This document shows, piece after piece, positions 1-9,592 of a DNA stretch of 64,000 bases (position 1 is the first letter of the stretch; each line of letters begins with the position of its first letter). The position numbers and the translations under genes are program-made. Origin of the DNA: a virus; IMG/VR virus record IMGVR_UViG_3300045999_010308, positions 18,823-82,822 of that record. The stretch is one strand, 5' to 3'. The notes under the pieces are model-generated. The model saw nothing but the letters and a program-made list of their open reading frames with translations. It was not told where the DNA came from and made no database searches.

Positions 1-187
1 TACCCTCAATCGGAGGCTTTACTTCTAGTAAATAGTGATTTTTTTCTTTTTTGAGAATCTGATTATAAATTACTCTTTGTCCAGCTTTGATTGGGATTGT
101 TCTAAAGTCTTGGGGAAGACTTTCAGAACTAGAGTCAATTAGGTGCGATTTTAATATAGTGTTGCGATTTGCCGTTAGGGATTTCAT
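1..187 (-). CDS. Partial: N-terminus of probable lytic/cell-wall enzyme
   Basis: The reading frame starts at an ATG (185-187) and runs off the window edge, giving about 62 residues. The visible part has the pattern TILK...S..LP...R.IP.KAGQ, which resembles the small SH3-like domain that precedes catalytic domains in cyanobacterial phage and host cell-wall enzymes. The 61225 protein starts in the same style. It lies 31 nt downstream of a single-membrane-segment protein (219-623), an arrangement typical of a lysis cassette. The catalytic part is outside the window, so an endolysin role is inferred from the N-terminal pattern and the neighbour only. Confidence 0.5.
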   Translation of the reverse strand, partial: MKSLTANRNTILKSHLIDSSSESLPQDFRTIPIKAGQRVIYNQILKKEKNHYLLEVKPPIEG

Positions 188-218
188 GGTAATTTAGTTA
201 ATAAAGTTGACAATTCTG

Positions 219-623
219 TTAAGATTTATGTTCAAGTATTCCGATTCGTATATCAAATTCTTCCTGTTTTTTGCGAATTGCTTCTATTTGATTAGAAATA
301 GAAGAGAAAGTTTCTTGTTTCGCTTTAATAAGGCTTATCTCTTTGTCAAGTTGCGCTGTTAATATAGTCAGTTTTTCTATCCCTGTTGATAGTCTTTCGA
401 CCATTTTCTCTAGCTTTTGCTCAAGAGATTCCATCTTCTTTGATGTTTTCTCAAAAGTTTCGTGATCAAGTTCTTTGGCCTGTGATTTGGTATTTCTTGA
501 AAACATACTAAGTAATGCTATTGCGATAGCCACAACAGTGCCAATGTCATTAAGACTTATTTTTAGACCATGATTTTCGACATAGGGGGGATGGCTTTGG
601 CTGGCAACAGAAATATAATACAT
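219..623 (-). CDS. Membrane-anchored coiled-coil protein, possible holin/lysis accessory
   Basis: 134 residues. One hydrophobic segment near residues 25-42 (IGTVVAIAIALLSMF) is followed by a long charged heptad-like region (residues 50-130) predicted to form a coiled coil. It sits between the distal tail genes and a probable lytic enzyme, where phages often keep holin or spanin genes. One membrane segment with a cytoplasmic coiled coil recalls XhlA-type proteins, although there the order is reversed. Function is inferred from topology and position; no family signature is seen. Confidence 0.55.
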   Translation of the reverse strand: MYYISVASQSHPPYVENHGLKISLNDIGTVVAIAIALLSMFSRNTKSQAKELDHETFEKTSKKMESLEQKLEKMVERLSTGIEKLTILTAQLDKEISLIKAKQETFSSISNQIEAIRKKQEEFDIRIGILEHKS

Positions 624-702
624 GGCAGAAGGGGAACATTAATAAAACTATTCTACAGTTTTTACTGTTATTTATGAATTCAAATTAATTCTTTAGAAAA
701 AC

Positions 703-3700
703 TTAGCTTTGCTTTGGAGAACTTAACAAAAAGTCATTTCCAGGCATAAAGTTGCCAAAACTGGGGATATTGCCAAAATTTATAGTATTATTCCAAGTGT
801 TTTTACAAGTATTGTAAGTTTTGTCACAGCCGGCTGTAAGGATTACGCCATCGTGGGTAGCTACGGGGCCAGATGCTTCAGTAAATAACTGAATATTAGT
901 TTTACCTCCAAATATTGAAACAGTTCGGTAGATTGCGTAAGTAGCTGATTTATTTGCCCCGTCTGTAAATGTGCATTTTCCCCAAGCAAGATTTTGGTAT
1001 TCTCCCCACACCTCAAAGTCTCTCCGACCATTAACACCAGCAACCTGAGTTTCGTAAAATGGTACTTGTTTACGGCATCCTGAGTTATCACCGTTATCCT
1101 GTCCAAAAGCCCATTGGCAAAAAGGTGATGTTTTTTGATCTCTACTTTGCCTTAAATTAATACTAGAGCCAGTAAGATTTTCAAGTGTATAGCTTTCGCC
1201 ACCAAGTGATTTAATTTCTCCCACATAACCTATTTGTATTTGCTCGTCTGGAAGATCTAAAAGTGAATTAGGTAGGTTTCTCCAGTCAACAACTGCTGTA
1301 ATAATTCGAGCTTCTCTAAATTTATTAGAAAAAAGTAAATTTTCGTCAATATTATCACTAAAAGCACCTCTATATTCCTGATTATCCGATTGTATTCCCA
1401 ATCGTTTTTCCATTGCAGTCGGATCAAGAGATTGCTTTGCTCGAAATACTACCCCGCCAATTTTTAAGTCTTGGGAAAAATTCGTATAACCGAGATTTTC
1501 TCCGTTTGTAAGTTCAATTAAAACGCAATAACACAGCGTTAGAACAGGATTCGCGAAAAAATCTTCTAGCCCTGAATCTTGTTGTATTCCCTCGGTAAAT
1601 CTCCTGATCTGTAATTCTCCAAGTGAATAAATCTGTAAAGAGGATTGGTTTTGGTAGCTCAAAGAGACAGAGTTGAATCGGGACAAAATTGATAAATTGT
1701 TAACTAAATCAGGATAACGAAATGTCGCTCCTGAACCCTTGGCACACAACCATAGGGCAATCAAATAATCAATATCTTTTTGAGATAAAGTTTTTCTTTG
1801 TTGTAAAGAGCTAATGTCAGAGGGAATATTTCTCCGAGAAAATCTTTTTCTTTCTCCACTAGATAAACTAATAATATTTGTCTCAAATTTAGGAGAAATT
1901 GTACACCTTTTAGTCAAATTTAAATTAAAATCGTGATTTAAGTCCGAAGAAAAAACATCGCTAGGTAGCAATGCAATTTCAGGCTCAATTCTTGATTCTC
2001 GTAAAATTAATTTTGGGATAGAAAAAATAGCGTTATCTCTATTTTTTGTAATAGGTTGATAATCTAATTTATCTTCTTCAAAATGACATAATACCTTAAA
2101 AGTGCCTTCCCAAGTTAATTTGGGGCTACTAGGAGGTGGATTGTTGAAAACTATTTTACCAGGAGCTACTATATATTCCGACGGTGGTATCTCTGTAGTT
2201 CCTTGATAAATTTTTAGGTTGTCAATATCTGGGTAAAGAATAGGCCTGTAATGCACGTTGTCGCCGCAGGAATATGTTTTGATCAAAATAAATTCTGTAT
2301 TTACTCCATTGTGTTCTGGGCTAAATATTCCTTCTGTGGGGGATGTTGAAGCAGTGAGATTAAATTTACTGGTGATAAACATTCCGAAAACGTTATCATC
2401 ATTGCTTGGGTTCACTGTTTTTAAGCTAAGGAAAGTATCTCCTGGCTGGATAAAAGGAGTGGTACTAGCGCTATTGCCAAGAGCAAGGTTATAGTATTCG
2501 TCGTCTGGATTCCCAACCCCAAAAGGATTGGGCTGAATCGTCGGATTTGGATTGGCAGGATTATCGCCTATCCCCCCAACAGTTATCAAACTTCCATCTG
2601 CCGATGTTTGACCAGTAGTGCGGTCATCCGCTCCCCCTGCACTTGTAGTTAAACGTCGATTATTGGTTGAGTTAGTAGTTACGTCAATTACGGTAAATTG
2701 CTGCTGCCCCAAGACTGGCTGATGGCTATGACTAGAGGCAAGTGAAACCAGAAAATCTCCCCCAGTGTAAGGACTGGCAAAATTAAACTGGAACGTGTCT
2801 CCTTCGGTGGACAGTTCTCCGTCTAAGATAACCGAGGTAAAACCTTGGGTAGAAGGATTACTATAGGCAACGACAAGAACCGCCCCATCGTTAGTTAGGT
2901 TTGGAGAAGGAGGCCCGTTTTCAACGATAGTAAAGTTTTGCAATCCCCCCGTAAAAGAAGAGGCGATGATACTGGTGACATCCCAAAGGACGGTAGTGGC
3001 TAGGTTGTTATTCTGACTAAGAATAGTTGCTGAATCTAAGGAAAGTGTATTCCCATTAAAAGTTACTCCGTAAACTGAACTTTTATCCCAGACGGAAACA
3101 GCATAGAGATAAGCCCTCTCAATAGTAGAACCCGTGGGTATATTGGCTTGAATAACTCCACTATTAGTTGTACTACCGAAACCGTCAATAGAAAGGGCAG
3201 CGTTGGGAATGACATTTCGTACCATCAAATCACCCATCAAACTGGTGGCAGCAGTGGCAGCACTCAATAGGCCTTTTACCTGATAATCAGAAAGGTCACG
3301 ATAAAGAAAATCTTTTTTTGATCCTTTCATTTCTTCATGAAAGTCGAGAATGGCATTTAAATCATCAGATTGTAACGTAGTTCGAGCAAGATTGAACACT
3401 CTAATAGGGCTAGACCATTCCACTATTCGTTGTTCTGCCCCTTCTGTGTTTTCTAGTAAAGAATTAGAAAACTGAATTTCTGTTTGATAGTCTTTGTCTG
3501 GAATAATAGGAAATTCAGGAATATTTACTGGGTAAGGATCATCAGGAAAATCAACTGGATCAGTGACACGAATAATGTCAATTACTGTAACATCATAAGC
3601 TAGTTTTTTGGGTTCGCTTACAGTACCAGAATAAGTGTAATTTTTACTGGTTCTCTCTAAAGAGATTGTGTCGGCAATTGAACCAGTGTAACGAGAGTTA

Positions 3701-3915
3701 TACTGATTTTCTGGAATAGAGAAAATACTTACTTGTTGACCGTATTTGCTAATTATTTTCCAAAATTGACCAAATAGATTAATTCCACCAACAGGCTTTA
3801 ATGTCGGTTCTTTGTCCCACGAAACCGGTATACCAGTACGCCAAAATATGGGATTATCTTGACTCCCATTTAAGCTTTTTTCTCTAGCAGTTCCAAAAAC
3901 GTGATAATAAATCAT
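703..3915 (-). CDS. Fused distal tail/baseplate protein (two DUF2460-like modules + DUF2163)
   Basis: 1,070 residues. An N-terminal DUF2460-like stretch (about 140-215: TEIQFSN, GAEQRIVEWSSP, FLYRDLSDYQ) is followed by a roughly 350-residue beta-rich insert. A second DUF2460-like stretch follows (about 610-745, ending in a KGSGATFRYPD-type motif). The C-terminal third matches the DUF2163/phage BR0599 type: LTNGENLGYT, then a Cys-rich region CQWAF...GCRKQ, and the signature GCDKTYNTC...NFG...MPGNDF. In gene transfer agents and related siphophages these are two neighbouring proteins (gp12- and gp13-like) that join the tail tube to the tip; here they are one polypeptide. The stop of the next upstream gene is 1 nt away, so they form one operon. 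Confidence 0.75.
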   Translation of the reverse strand: MIYYHVFGTAREKSLNGSQDNPIFWRTGIPVSWDKEPTLKPVGGINLFGQFWKIISKYGQQVSIFSIPENQYNSRYTGSIADTISLERTSKNYTYSGTVSEPKKLAYDVTVIDIIRVTDPVDFPDDPYPVNIPEFPIIPDKDYQTEIQFSNSLLENTEGAEQRIVEWSSPIRVFNLARTTLQSDDLNAILDFHEEMKGSKKDFLYRDLSDYQVKGLLSAATAATSLMGDLMVRNVIPNAALSIDGFGSTTNSGVIQANIPTGSTIERAYLYAVSVWDKSSVYGVTFNGNTLSLDSATILSQNNNLATTVLWDVTSIIASSFTGGLQNFTIVENGPPSPNLTNDGAVLVVAYSNPSTQGFTSVILDGELSTEGDTFQFNFASPYTGGDFLVSLASSHSHQPVLGQQQFTVIDVTTNSTNNRRLTTSAGGADDRTTGQTSADGSLITVGGIGDNPANPNPTIQPNPFGVGNPDDEYYNLALGNSASTTPFIQPGDTFLSLKTVNPSNDDNVFGMFITSKFNLTASTSPTEGIFSPEHNGVNTEFILIKTYSCGDNVHYRPILYPDIDNLKIYQGTTEIPPSEYIVAPGKIVFNNPPPSSPKLTWEGTFKVLCHFEEDKLDYQPITKNRDNAIFSIPKLILRESRIEPEIALLPSDVFSSDLNHDFNLNLTKRCTISPKFETNIISLSSGERKRFSRRNIPSDISSLQQRKTLSQKDIDYLIALWLCAKGSGATFRYPDLVNNLSILSRFNSVSLSYQNQSSLQIYSLGELQIRRFTEGIQQDSGLEDFFANPVLTLCYCVLIELTNGENLGYTNFSQDLKIGGVVFRAKQSLDPTAMEKRLGIQSDNQEYRGAFSDNIDENLLFSNKFREARIITAVVDWRNLPNSLLDLPDEQIQIGYVGEIKSLGGESYTLENLTGSSINLRQSRDQKTSPFCQWAFGQDNGDNSGCRKQVPFYETQVAGVNGRRDFEVWGEYQNLAWGKCTFTDGANKSATYAIYRTVSIFGGKTNIQLFTEASGPVATHDGVILTAGCDKTYNTCKNTWNNTINFGNIPSFGNFMPGNDFLLSSPKQS

Positions 3916-3916
3916 A

Positions 3917-4777
3917 CTAAACTAATCCCTCAGTCCATACTCGCGTTAAAACTCTTTCATTGCCTATCTCTGCCACACAAATCCAAAAAGGGTTATCGCT
4001 TCCATCAGGGTCAACTCCAGTATTGCGAATAACTTGACCTAATGGAATAGCTTGATTTACTTTTATAAGGTTGTGTGCTATTCCTATGGCTCTGTTAGGA
4101 GAAGCATTATCCCTAAAAACGTAATCTGTAGCGTCAGCACCTGGAGTTGATGTTTGGCAAGTTATGCCGTAATTATCATTTAAGATAAGGGGTTCTCTTA
4201 TTGTTTGGTTTTCAGATGCAACCCTAGCCGCTTGGTTGATGCTATGAGAGCGATATAATCCGCAAATATTTCTAAATCTGCTAGTCTCAGTATATAAACC
4301 TTGTTTTGTCCATCCTGCATAAAAAAATCTATATAAACCGAAATTATAGGCTCCCCCATTATTTGATACTGCAAAATAGCAAATAGATTCGGAATTGGCT
4401 ACCATGTAAATATAAGCAGTTGAAACATTTAAAGTGTTTGAAAAGAAGCTACTATCGCTAACACCTATGGATTGGCTATTACCATTAGCGGAGCCAGATT
4501 TTATCCTCAGATTATTACGTCCAGTCTCATTTTCCCCTATCCCAACTTTAAATCTCCAATTAGCAGAACTGGAAGTTGATGTAATGTTTCCCGTCAAAGA
4601 TTCATTTGTGGACGGCGGCCTAATATAAATGGCATCAGTTCCGTCAACAAAAAAGTTGCCAGCACCAAAAGCTGTTGTGCAAAAATTAGTTAAATCAGTC
4701 GATGTGATGCCCGCTTGTCCTAGTGTCAAGGAGCGTTCGTTAAAGTAGGTATTCCCAATATTGTCTTGGTTTATCAT
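3917..4777 (-). CDS. Unknown tail-associated protein
   Basis: 286 residues, rich in Ser, Thr, Asn and Gly with short beta-strand-like stretches and no clear membrane segment. No family recognised. It lies between the DUF2793-type fibre protein and the DUF2460/DUF2163 fusion with near-zero spacing on both sides. A role as a tail tip, fibre or host-recognition protein is inferred from composition and position only. Confidence 0.6.
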   Translation of the reverse strand: MINQDNIGNTYFNERSLTLGQAGITSTDLTNFCTTAFGAGNFFVDGTDAIYIRPPSTNESLTGNITSTSSSANWRFKVGIGENETGRNNLRIKSGSANGNSQSIGVSDSSFFSNTLNVSTAYIYMVANSESICYFAVSNNGGAYNFGLYRFFYAGWTKQGLYTETSRFRNICGLYRSHSINQAARVASENQTIREPLILNDNYGITCQTSTPGADATDYVFRDNASPNRAIGIAHNLIKVNQAIPLGQVIRNTGVDPDGSDNPFWICVAEIGNERVLTRVWTEGLV

Positions 4778-4938
4778 GGTGTTCTATTGAATTGGTTAAT
4801 ATCTTGAGCGCAATATAAGAAAGTCCCACCGACTAATATTGGTGGTCGCCATGCTTGTATTTGAGAATTTGCAAGTTGGCAATAAGTAAATTCTCCGTAA
4901 AGAGATGTAAGAGAGGGGAAAAATAACCATCTAGACAT
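4774..4938 (-). CDS. Small coupled protein in the tail operon
   Basis: 54 residues. The ATG at 4936-4938 overlaps the stop region of the preceding gene, and the TGA (4774-4776) overlaps the ATG of the next gene in an ATGA arrangement. An AGGA-type ribosome site lies within the end of the upstream gene. Start-stop overlaps on both sides and a readable protein (MSRWLFFPSLTSLYGEF...) support a real, translationally coupled gene. Function unknown. Confidence 0.6.
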   Translation of the reverse strand: MSRWLFFPSLTSLYGEFTYCQLANSQIQAWRPPILVGGTFLYCAQDINQFNRTP

Positions 4939-6115
4939 ATTTTCTTCCTATAGTAAAAAATAAATGTTTAGGGTTATTAACAGCAGAAACAACAAGTTCT
5001 AACCTGTCTCCTATGTCAAGAAGATTCCCTGTTGTTACGGGAACAGTTAATCGAGTAGAAGTAATAGATAAATTATTCAATCCAGAAATATTTATTCCAT
5101 TAATGCTAACCGATATAGTAGCTGTACCAGATTCAGATACGGCACTAAAGCTTAGGATGTTATACCCTTTTAATAAAGCGAAATCAAGAGGATAAGTTTG
5201 AACAATAGGAGATTCTATGTCCCCAGAATATTGTTCTGTATTATCATTAATCTGATTTTGGATTTTGCCTAACGCAATCAACAGTGTATCAGTAGCAGTT
5301 ATTGCGCCACCAGTAGCTGTTGACAATCCAGTTAATACGGTTGTTAAAATATTTCCACTCAAATTAATATTAATACTATTAATCTGATTTTGGATTTTGC
5401 CTAACGCAATCAACAGTGTATCAGTAGCAGTTATTGCGCCACCAGTAGCTGTTGACAATCCAGTTAATACGGTTGTTAAAATATTTCCACTCAAATTAAT
5501 ATTAATACTATTAATCTGATTTTGGATTTTGCCTAACGCAATCAACAGTGTATCAGTAGCAGTTATTGCGCCACCAGTAGTTATATTTAAAGCCGTCAAT
5601 GAAGTTGACAAAACTTTTGAGAAAAAACCGAAGAATCCTTTATTTCCTGATTCTTTCCCGTAGAAAGTATCATTACTAGGATTCCCTACAATTTCATCAG
5701 CTCTAGCCACTGTCCCGAACGATGATCCCCCGTAATCAGCGATAAGCATATCCCCCCCCGCGACTGAGGTTCGCCAATCTATACCATCAAAAAATATTAT
5801 TTCTCCAGAAACAGAAAAAACTGTTAATCCAGTAAAAGGCTGCCAGAATTTCCAAGTTCCTGTAGGTAATCCATTCAAGCCAATTACGGGATAAGCTATC
5901 TGATTAGTTTTTCCCGCCCATGCCCCAGTAGCTCCTGCGGGGACAATATAGTAGCTATCTATACTTTGAGGAATTGGGGGTGTGGTAAGGGTATAGGAAA
6001 GAATAGGCGCGGAGCCTATAGAAATAAGTCTAAATAGCTCGTTAGCTATTTGTTCCTTGTATTCCTGGGAAGATGCCAGTAATAATCCATTAGAGCCGAA
6101 TATTGTCCCAGCCAT
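4931..6115 (-). CDS. DUF2793-type tail fibre/baseplate protein with internal tandem repeats
   Basis: 394 residues from the ATG at 6115; a TTG two codons earlier is possible, but AGAGGA is about 8 nt from the ATG. The N-terminal part (to about residue 115) has the DUF2793 pattern with YYIVPAGATGAWAG and WKFWQPFTGLTVF. The middle holds nearly identical 44-residue repeats (GGAITATDTLLIALGKIQNQ) encoded by a 132-bp DNA period. The C-terminal 100 residues look like a beta-sandwich. It overlaps the end of the upstream helicase gene. A tail-fibre or receptor-binding role is inferred. Confidence 0.65.
   Translation of the reverse strand: MAGTIFGSNGLLLASSQEYKEQIANELFRLISIGSAPILSYTLTTPPIPQSIDSYYIVPAGATGAWAGKTNQIAYPVIGLNGLPTGTWKFWQPFTGLTVFSVSGEIIFFDGIDWRTSVAGGDMLIADYGGSSFGTVARADEIVGNPSNDTFYGKESGNKGFFGFFSKVLSTSLTALNITTGGAITATDTLLIALGKIQNQINSININLSGNILTTVLTGLSTATGGAITATDTLLIALGKIQNQINSININLSGNILTTVLTGLSTATGGAITATDTLLIALGKIQNQINDNTEQYSGDIESPIVQTYPLDFALLKGYNILSFSAVSESGTATISVSINGINISGLNNLSITSTRLTVPVTTGNLLDIGDRLELVVSAVNNPKHLFFTIGRKYV
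5247..5590. repeat. 132-bp tandem repeat inside the fibre gene
   Basis: The segment beginning TTAATCTGATTTTGGATTTT recurs at about 5247, 5379 and 5511, an exact 132-bp period (44 codons) with about 2.6 copies. The copies look identical at nucleotide level, including synonymous positions, which points to recent duplication or ongoing homogenisation. Copy number could vary by recombination and change fibre length. Confidence 0.9.
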
Positions 6116-7898
6116 CTCCAAATTCCTCTTTCATCTTGGCTTTTACCCAGTTATCGTTCTCGATTTGACAAAGACTTTTCAAGTAAGCCTCGTAATTATT
6201 CAAGTCTTTTACAGTATAGTCTTTTTTGAAGATTGCGTGTAACTTCCAAGATTTAGGGGGCATCCAGTCTTTAGTTAATTTAGGATTTTTGAATGTTTTG
6301 ATCATCCATCCCCGGACACTATCAATATGCTCACCTTTCTTATAGGCTTCCTTGAGGGCGTACTTATAGGCTAAGTATAATTCTCTATCTTTATCGTGAA
6401 TAATGATCTCTAGTCTTTCGTTAGCGATTTGTTTCTTTTCTTTTGTCGGAAATTCGTAGCCACAATGAGGACAAATACGAGCGGAAGCGTAGGTTATTTT
6501 ATTGCAATTTTTGCACTCTTTGATCGGAGCTTGTCCTTTTTGAGTATCAGAAGATGTAAAAAGCTTAGGATACTCTACATCCTCGATAAATCCATGCTCG
6601 GTTACGTTCCCCGCTTGATCCAAAATCAGACAATCGATCTTGCCCAACCAGCTACAGAGCCGCTGACCCCGACCAGTCATCTGAATATAAAGAGTTCTGC
6701 TCTTAGTTGGTCTAGCGTGAATTATGCAAGAAATTGCGGGTAAGTTGAACCCTATCCCGCAAGTATTGATATTTATGATCCCCCGCAATCTCAATTCAGC
6801 TACTTTTCTAAATATTTCTCTTCTTTCCTGCTCTGGTGTTTCGGCCGTAATAACAGCCGTGGGAACACCCCTCTCGTTAAATTCTGTACAGAGGCTTTTA
6901 GCGTGTTCCACACCCGTAGCAAAACAAACGAATTGTCTCCCTTGACCGAGCCTGCGATACTCGGAAACTGTTGATTTTACCGCCTCAAGACAACGAATCT
7001 CTAACTGACTAGCATCAAAGTCACCGCCATTAATTTTTACTCCTTTAGTATTAATTTTATTTTTAGTTCCAAAATAAACACAACCGACAAGCGCGCCACG
7101 TTCGATCATTTCTTTTGGAGTGGGTCCAGTTACCTGAACCTCAAAAATATCTCCCAACTCTTCACGCGGAGTTGCTGTTAGTCCAATTACGAGGCGATTA
7201 TCTACTGGTAGGGTTTTCCCTGAAAAAAGGTGCTGTTGTTTCCGAATTACTCCCCATGCTGAGTTTATTTCTTGTAATATCTCTTTTGACTCAGCGTAAA
7301 CTAGGCTAAGGTGTTTGCATTTTTCTTTAGCTTCCTCAAAAGTAATTTTGTAAGATTCTATGTCTTCTCTTTCTACAGCGATACCTAATACTGCTAATTC
7401 ATCACGAATGTCTTTAATTGAGGTTGTTTGCTTACCGTTTTTAAGATTGGGAAAATTGTCTCTAAACCATTGGCAGTAAGCTGATAGATGAACTTCGTCG
7501 GCCAGTATTACTTCGGGATTAAACCAAGTAATATCTCGTCCTCTAGATAAGGTTTGAGTTGTTGCGATTTGTACTAATTGGCTTCTATCTTCTTTGTAGT
7601 TACCAGCAATTACCCCAGCAGATAGTCCAAATTTTCCTAGAGTTTCTAGGGTTTGCTCAATAAGCACCCTAAAAGGTACTACGATTAAAGTCCGACGCTG
7701 TCTTTTTACAGCAGCGTCGTAGATTATTTGACACAAAAATACTGTTTTACCCCATCCGCAAGGGGCAACTGCTAAGGCTCTTTTGTAGATTTTTAGAGCA
7801 TCATACAGTTCTCTTTTAAGAGCTTTTTGGTCATCTCTTAATTGAATTTGTGGCTTGGTCGGCACGAAAAGTGTTTGTGTTTGTAGTGTTAGTGTCAT
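6090..7898 (-). CDS. SF2 DNA helicase (DEAD/DEAH, UvsW/type III restriction helicase-like)
   Basis: 602 residues. Walker A is APCGWGKTVF (about residues 46-55), motif II is ADEVH, motif III is GLTATP and motif VI is QMTGRGQRL. Near residue 465 there is a zinc-finger-like CKNC...CPHCG. The motif set is complete, so an active ATP-dependent helicase or translocase for replication or recombination is likely. It overlaps the fibre gene by 26 nt even though the roles differ, which shows how replication and tail genes are mixed here. Confidence 0.85.
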   Translation of the reverse strand: MTLTLQTQTLFVPTKPQIQLRDDQKALKRELYDALKIYKRALAVAPCGWGKTVFLCQIIYDAAVKRQRRTLIVVPFRVLIEQTLETLGKFGLSAGVIAGNYKEDRSQLVQIATTQTLSRGRDITWFNPEVILADEVHLSAYCQWFRDNFPNLKNGKQTTSIKDIRDELAVLGIAVEREDIESYKITFEEAKEKCKHLSLVYAESKEILQEINSAWGVIRKQQHLFSGKTLPVDNRLVIGLTATPREELGDIFEVQVTGPTPKEMIERGALVGCVYFGTKNKINTKGVKINGGDFDASQLEIRCLEAVKSTVSEYRRLGQGRQFVCFATGVEHAKSLCTEFNERGVPTAVITAETPEQERREIFRKVAELRLRGIININTCGIGFNLPAISCIIHARPTKSRTLYIQMTGRGQRLCSWLGKIDCLILDQAGNVTEHGFIEDVEYPKLFTSSDTQKGQAPIKECKNCNKITYASARICPHCGYEFPTKEKKQIANERLEIIIHDKDRELYLAYKYALKEAYKKGEHIDSVRGWMIKTFKNPKLTKDWMPPKSWKLHAIFKKDYTVKDLNNYEAYLKSLCQIENDNWVKAKMKEEFGDGWDNIRL

Positions 7899-7945
7899 GT
7901 TTTTATTTTAGATTATATTTTGGTTTTAATAAAATCTATAGCCAC

Positions 7946-8368
7946 TTACAATTGACTATTTTTTTTTCTAGACGAGTCTATTTTAGACTGTATTCCATTT
8001 TCGATAAAATCTGAGATAGGTCTCATTATTTCCTTTGTTTCTGTGAGTAAAATATCCAAATGTTTACCATCTCCTTGTATTTTTTTCTTGTTTGATTTTA
8101 TTTCAACCCAACTAAGATAAGGTACAGAATTATGCTCTAAAGCTAAACAAGCTTCTACTGTAACTATTAATTTTTTAGAATATTTATTTTGAAACTCAAT
8201 CCACACTTCGTATTGACATTGGACTAGACATTGAGAAAACATATGCAGTGTTCCTTGTAGATAGGAAAATCCGTCTTCCGTCTTTATTTGCCATTCTGAG
8301 TAATTAGACTGACTAAAAGTTTCTCTACAAAAAACCTCAATTTGTTTCAATGCTTCTATTTTGTTCAT
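7946..8368 (-). CDS. Unknown small protein, paralog family A (1 of 4)
   Basis: 140 residues. No known family. It shares a layout with the next three family members: an N-terminal helix with ..LKQIEVFCRETF.., a beta-rich middle, and a C-terminal helix of the form ETKEIMRPISDFIENG. The four genes lie between 7946 and 10039 and look like tandem duplicates that have diverged strongly. Function unknown. Confidence 0.65.
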   Translation of the reverse strand: MNKIEALKQIEVFCRETFSQSNYSEWQIKTEDGFSYLQGTLHMFSQCLVQCQYEVWIEFQNKYSKKLIVTVEACLALEHNSVPYLSWVEIKSNKKKIQGDGKHLDILLTETKEIMRPISDFIENGIQSKIDSSRKKNSQL

Positions 8369-8373
8369 TAGCG

Positions 8374-8850
8374 TTAATCCTCAGCTTTAATTGTTTTGAT
8401 AAAACCTAAAATAGTTTCCATTATCTTTGTTGCTTCTGGAATCAAAATATTGAACTCTTCTTTGTTTCCGCTTGGATAAAGATTATATCTTGAAGTTTCA
8501 TTGTTTTTGTCAAGACTGTAGTTCCAATGCAGGACAACCAAAGACCCGCCTAACGTACCTTCTATTGTGATTTTTTCAAAGCATTTGTTTATCAATTGAT
8601 ATTCAGTCGAAATTTCTCGACATTCAATCAAAACTTCATACCTTTTGTTTTTTATTAACTTACCATAAGTTTTGTAAAGATAATCTTCTTTAATTACCAA
8701 AGTTCCTATCAAACGAATACATTTGTCGTCTGCGACTGTATCCCACTCTGAGATGTCCACTGTATCGTATTCGGAGATACTCATCTGCTCAAAAGTTTTT
8801 TTAAAGACATCTCTGATTTCTTTAAGTGACGCTTTTTTTAATAGTTCCAT
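8374..8850 (-). CDS. Unknown small protein, paralog family A (2 of 4)
   Basis: 158 residues. The C-terminal EATKIMETILGFIKTI matches the end of its neighbours, and the N-terminal LKEIRDVFKKTFEQ matches the first gene of the set. Only 5 nt separate it from the downstream paralog, so they are co-transcribed. No enzymatic motif is visible. Confidence 0.65.
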   Translation of the reverse strand: MELLKKASLKEIRDVFKKTFEQMSISEYDTVDISEWDTVADDKCIRLIGTLVIKEDYLYKTYGKLIKNKRYEVLIECREISTEYQLINKCFEKITIEGTLGGSLVVLHWNYSLDKNNETSRYNLYPSGNKEEFNILIPEATKIMETILGFIKTIKAED

Positions 8851-8860
8851 TGTTATTGCC

Positions 8861-9193
8861 TCAAATACAAATAACTAAATCGCCGACACAAACATTGACA
8901 AATTTCTTGCAGTCATATCGAGAATTATTACAAGCTTGAATAATAGAGGTATTTTCTTTAACAGAAATAATCATTCCTGACCCTTTATAAAGAATACGAT
9001 GACCAATGAAGTCGCTAGTTATCGGGTCGTATATTGGCTTGTTTGTAATCGAATAAACTAGATGAGAAGTATCTATTCGGATACAATTTAATTTACCACG
9101 GTTTATTACTACTTTAAAATCATCGATAACTTCAATTACCTTAGCTGGATACGTTCCTTTAGGCGGAAGTCCTAACTCTTTGTTTGTCGCCAT
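8861..9193 (-). CDS. Small beta-barrel protein resembling FlgT C-terminal domain
   Basis: 110 residues. The pattern VIEVIDDFKVVINRGKLNCI...IYDPITSDFIGH...GSGMIISV resembles the FlgT_C-type beta barrel (VVINRG...G...DP.TG..LG), which occurs alone in several bacteria. No signal peptide is visible. It interrupts the series of family A paralogs. The match rests on motif shape only. Confidence 0.5.
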   Translation of the reverse strand: MATNKELGLPPKGTYPAKVIEVIDDFKVVINRGKLNCIRIDTSHLVYSITNKPIYDPITSDFIGHRILYKGSGMIISVKENTSIIQACNNSRYDCKKFVNVCVGDLVICI

Positions 9194-9216
9194 TGTTTTA
9201 ACTCTTAGTAATGTTT

Positions 9217-9579
9217 TTACTCTTGGATTTCATCGAGAATAAAGTTAAAAATATTTAACATTATTTTTCGAGTTTCTCTGTATTTGTTATCAAAATAATC
9301 AGATTTTGACTTTCTAATATAATTAAATGCTATTTGATTCTCATAACGATAGTTATTGTCTCTATCATCAGGGTTTATCCATAATTCAAACGTGCCTACA
9401 TAATACGCTTTGCATAAAACACGCTTAAGCGGACTATCCAGAAAAACCTCTATTATTAATTCATCAGGAAAAAGTGGACACTGAATTATATTATTTTCAG
9501 AGTCAAGATTCCATCTTAAATTTGGATAACTTCTGTGACAGAATTCCAATATTTTCTCTGTTACTTGTTTTATGTCCAT
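9217..9579 (-). CDS. Unknown small protein, paralog family A (3 of 4)
   Basis: 120 residues. It begins IKQVTEKILEFCHRSYPNLRW and ends ETRKIMLNIFNFILDEIQE. The last motif is almost the same as in the upstream 9593 protein (IFNFIEDEIQE), which makes these two the closest pair in the set. The gap to the upstream gene is 13 nt. Function unknown. Confidence 0.65.
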   Translation of the reverse strand: MDIKQVTEKILEFCHRSYPNLRWNLDSENNIIQCPLFPDELIIEVFLDSPLKRVLCKAYYVGTFELWINPDDRDNNYRYENQIAFNYIRKSKSDYFDNKYRETRKIMLNIFNFILDEIQE

Positions 9580-9592
9580 TTGTTACTCCTGT

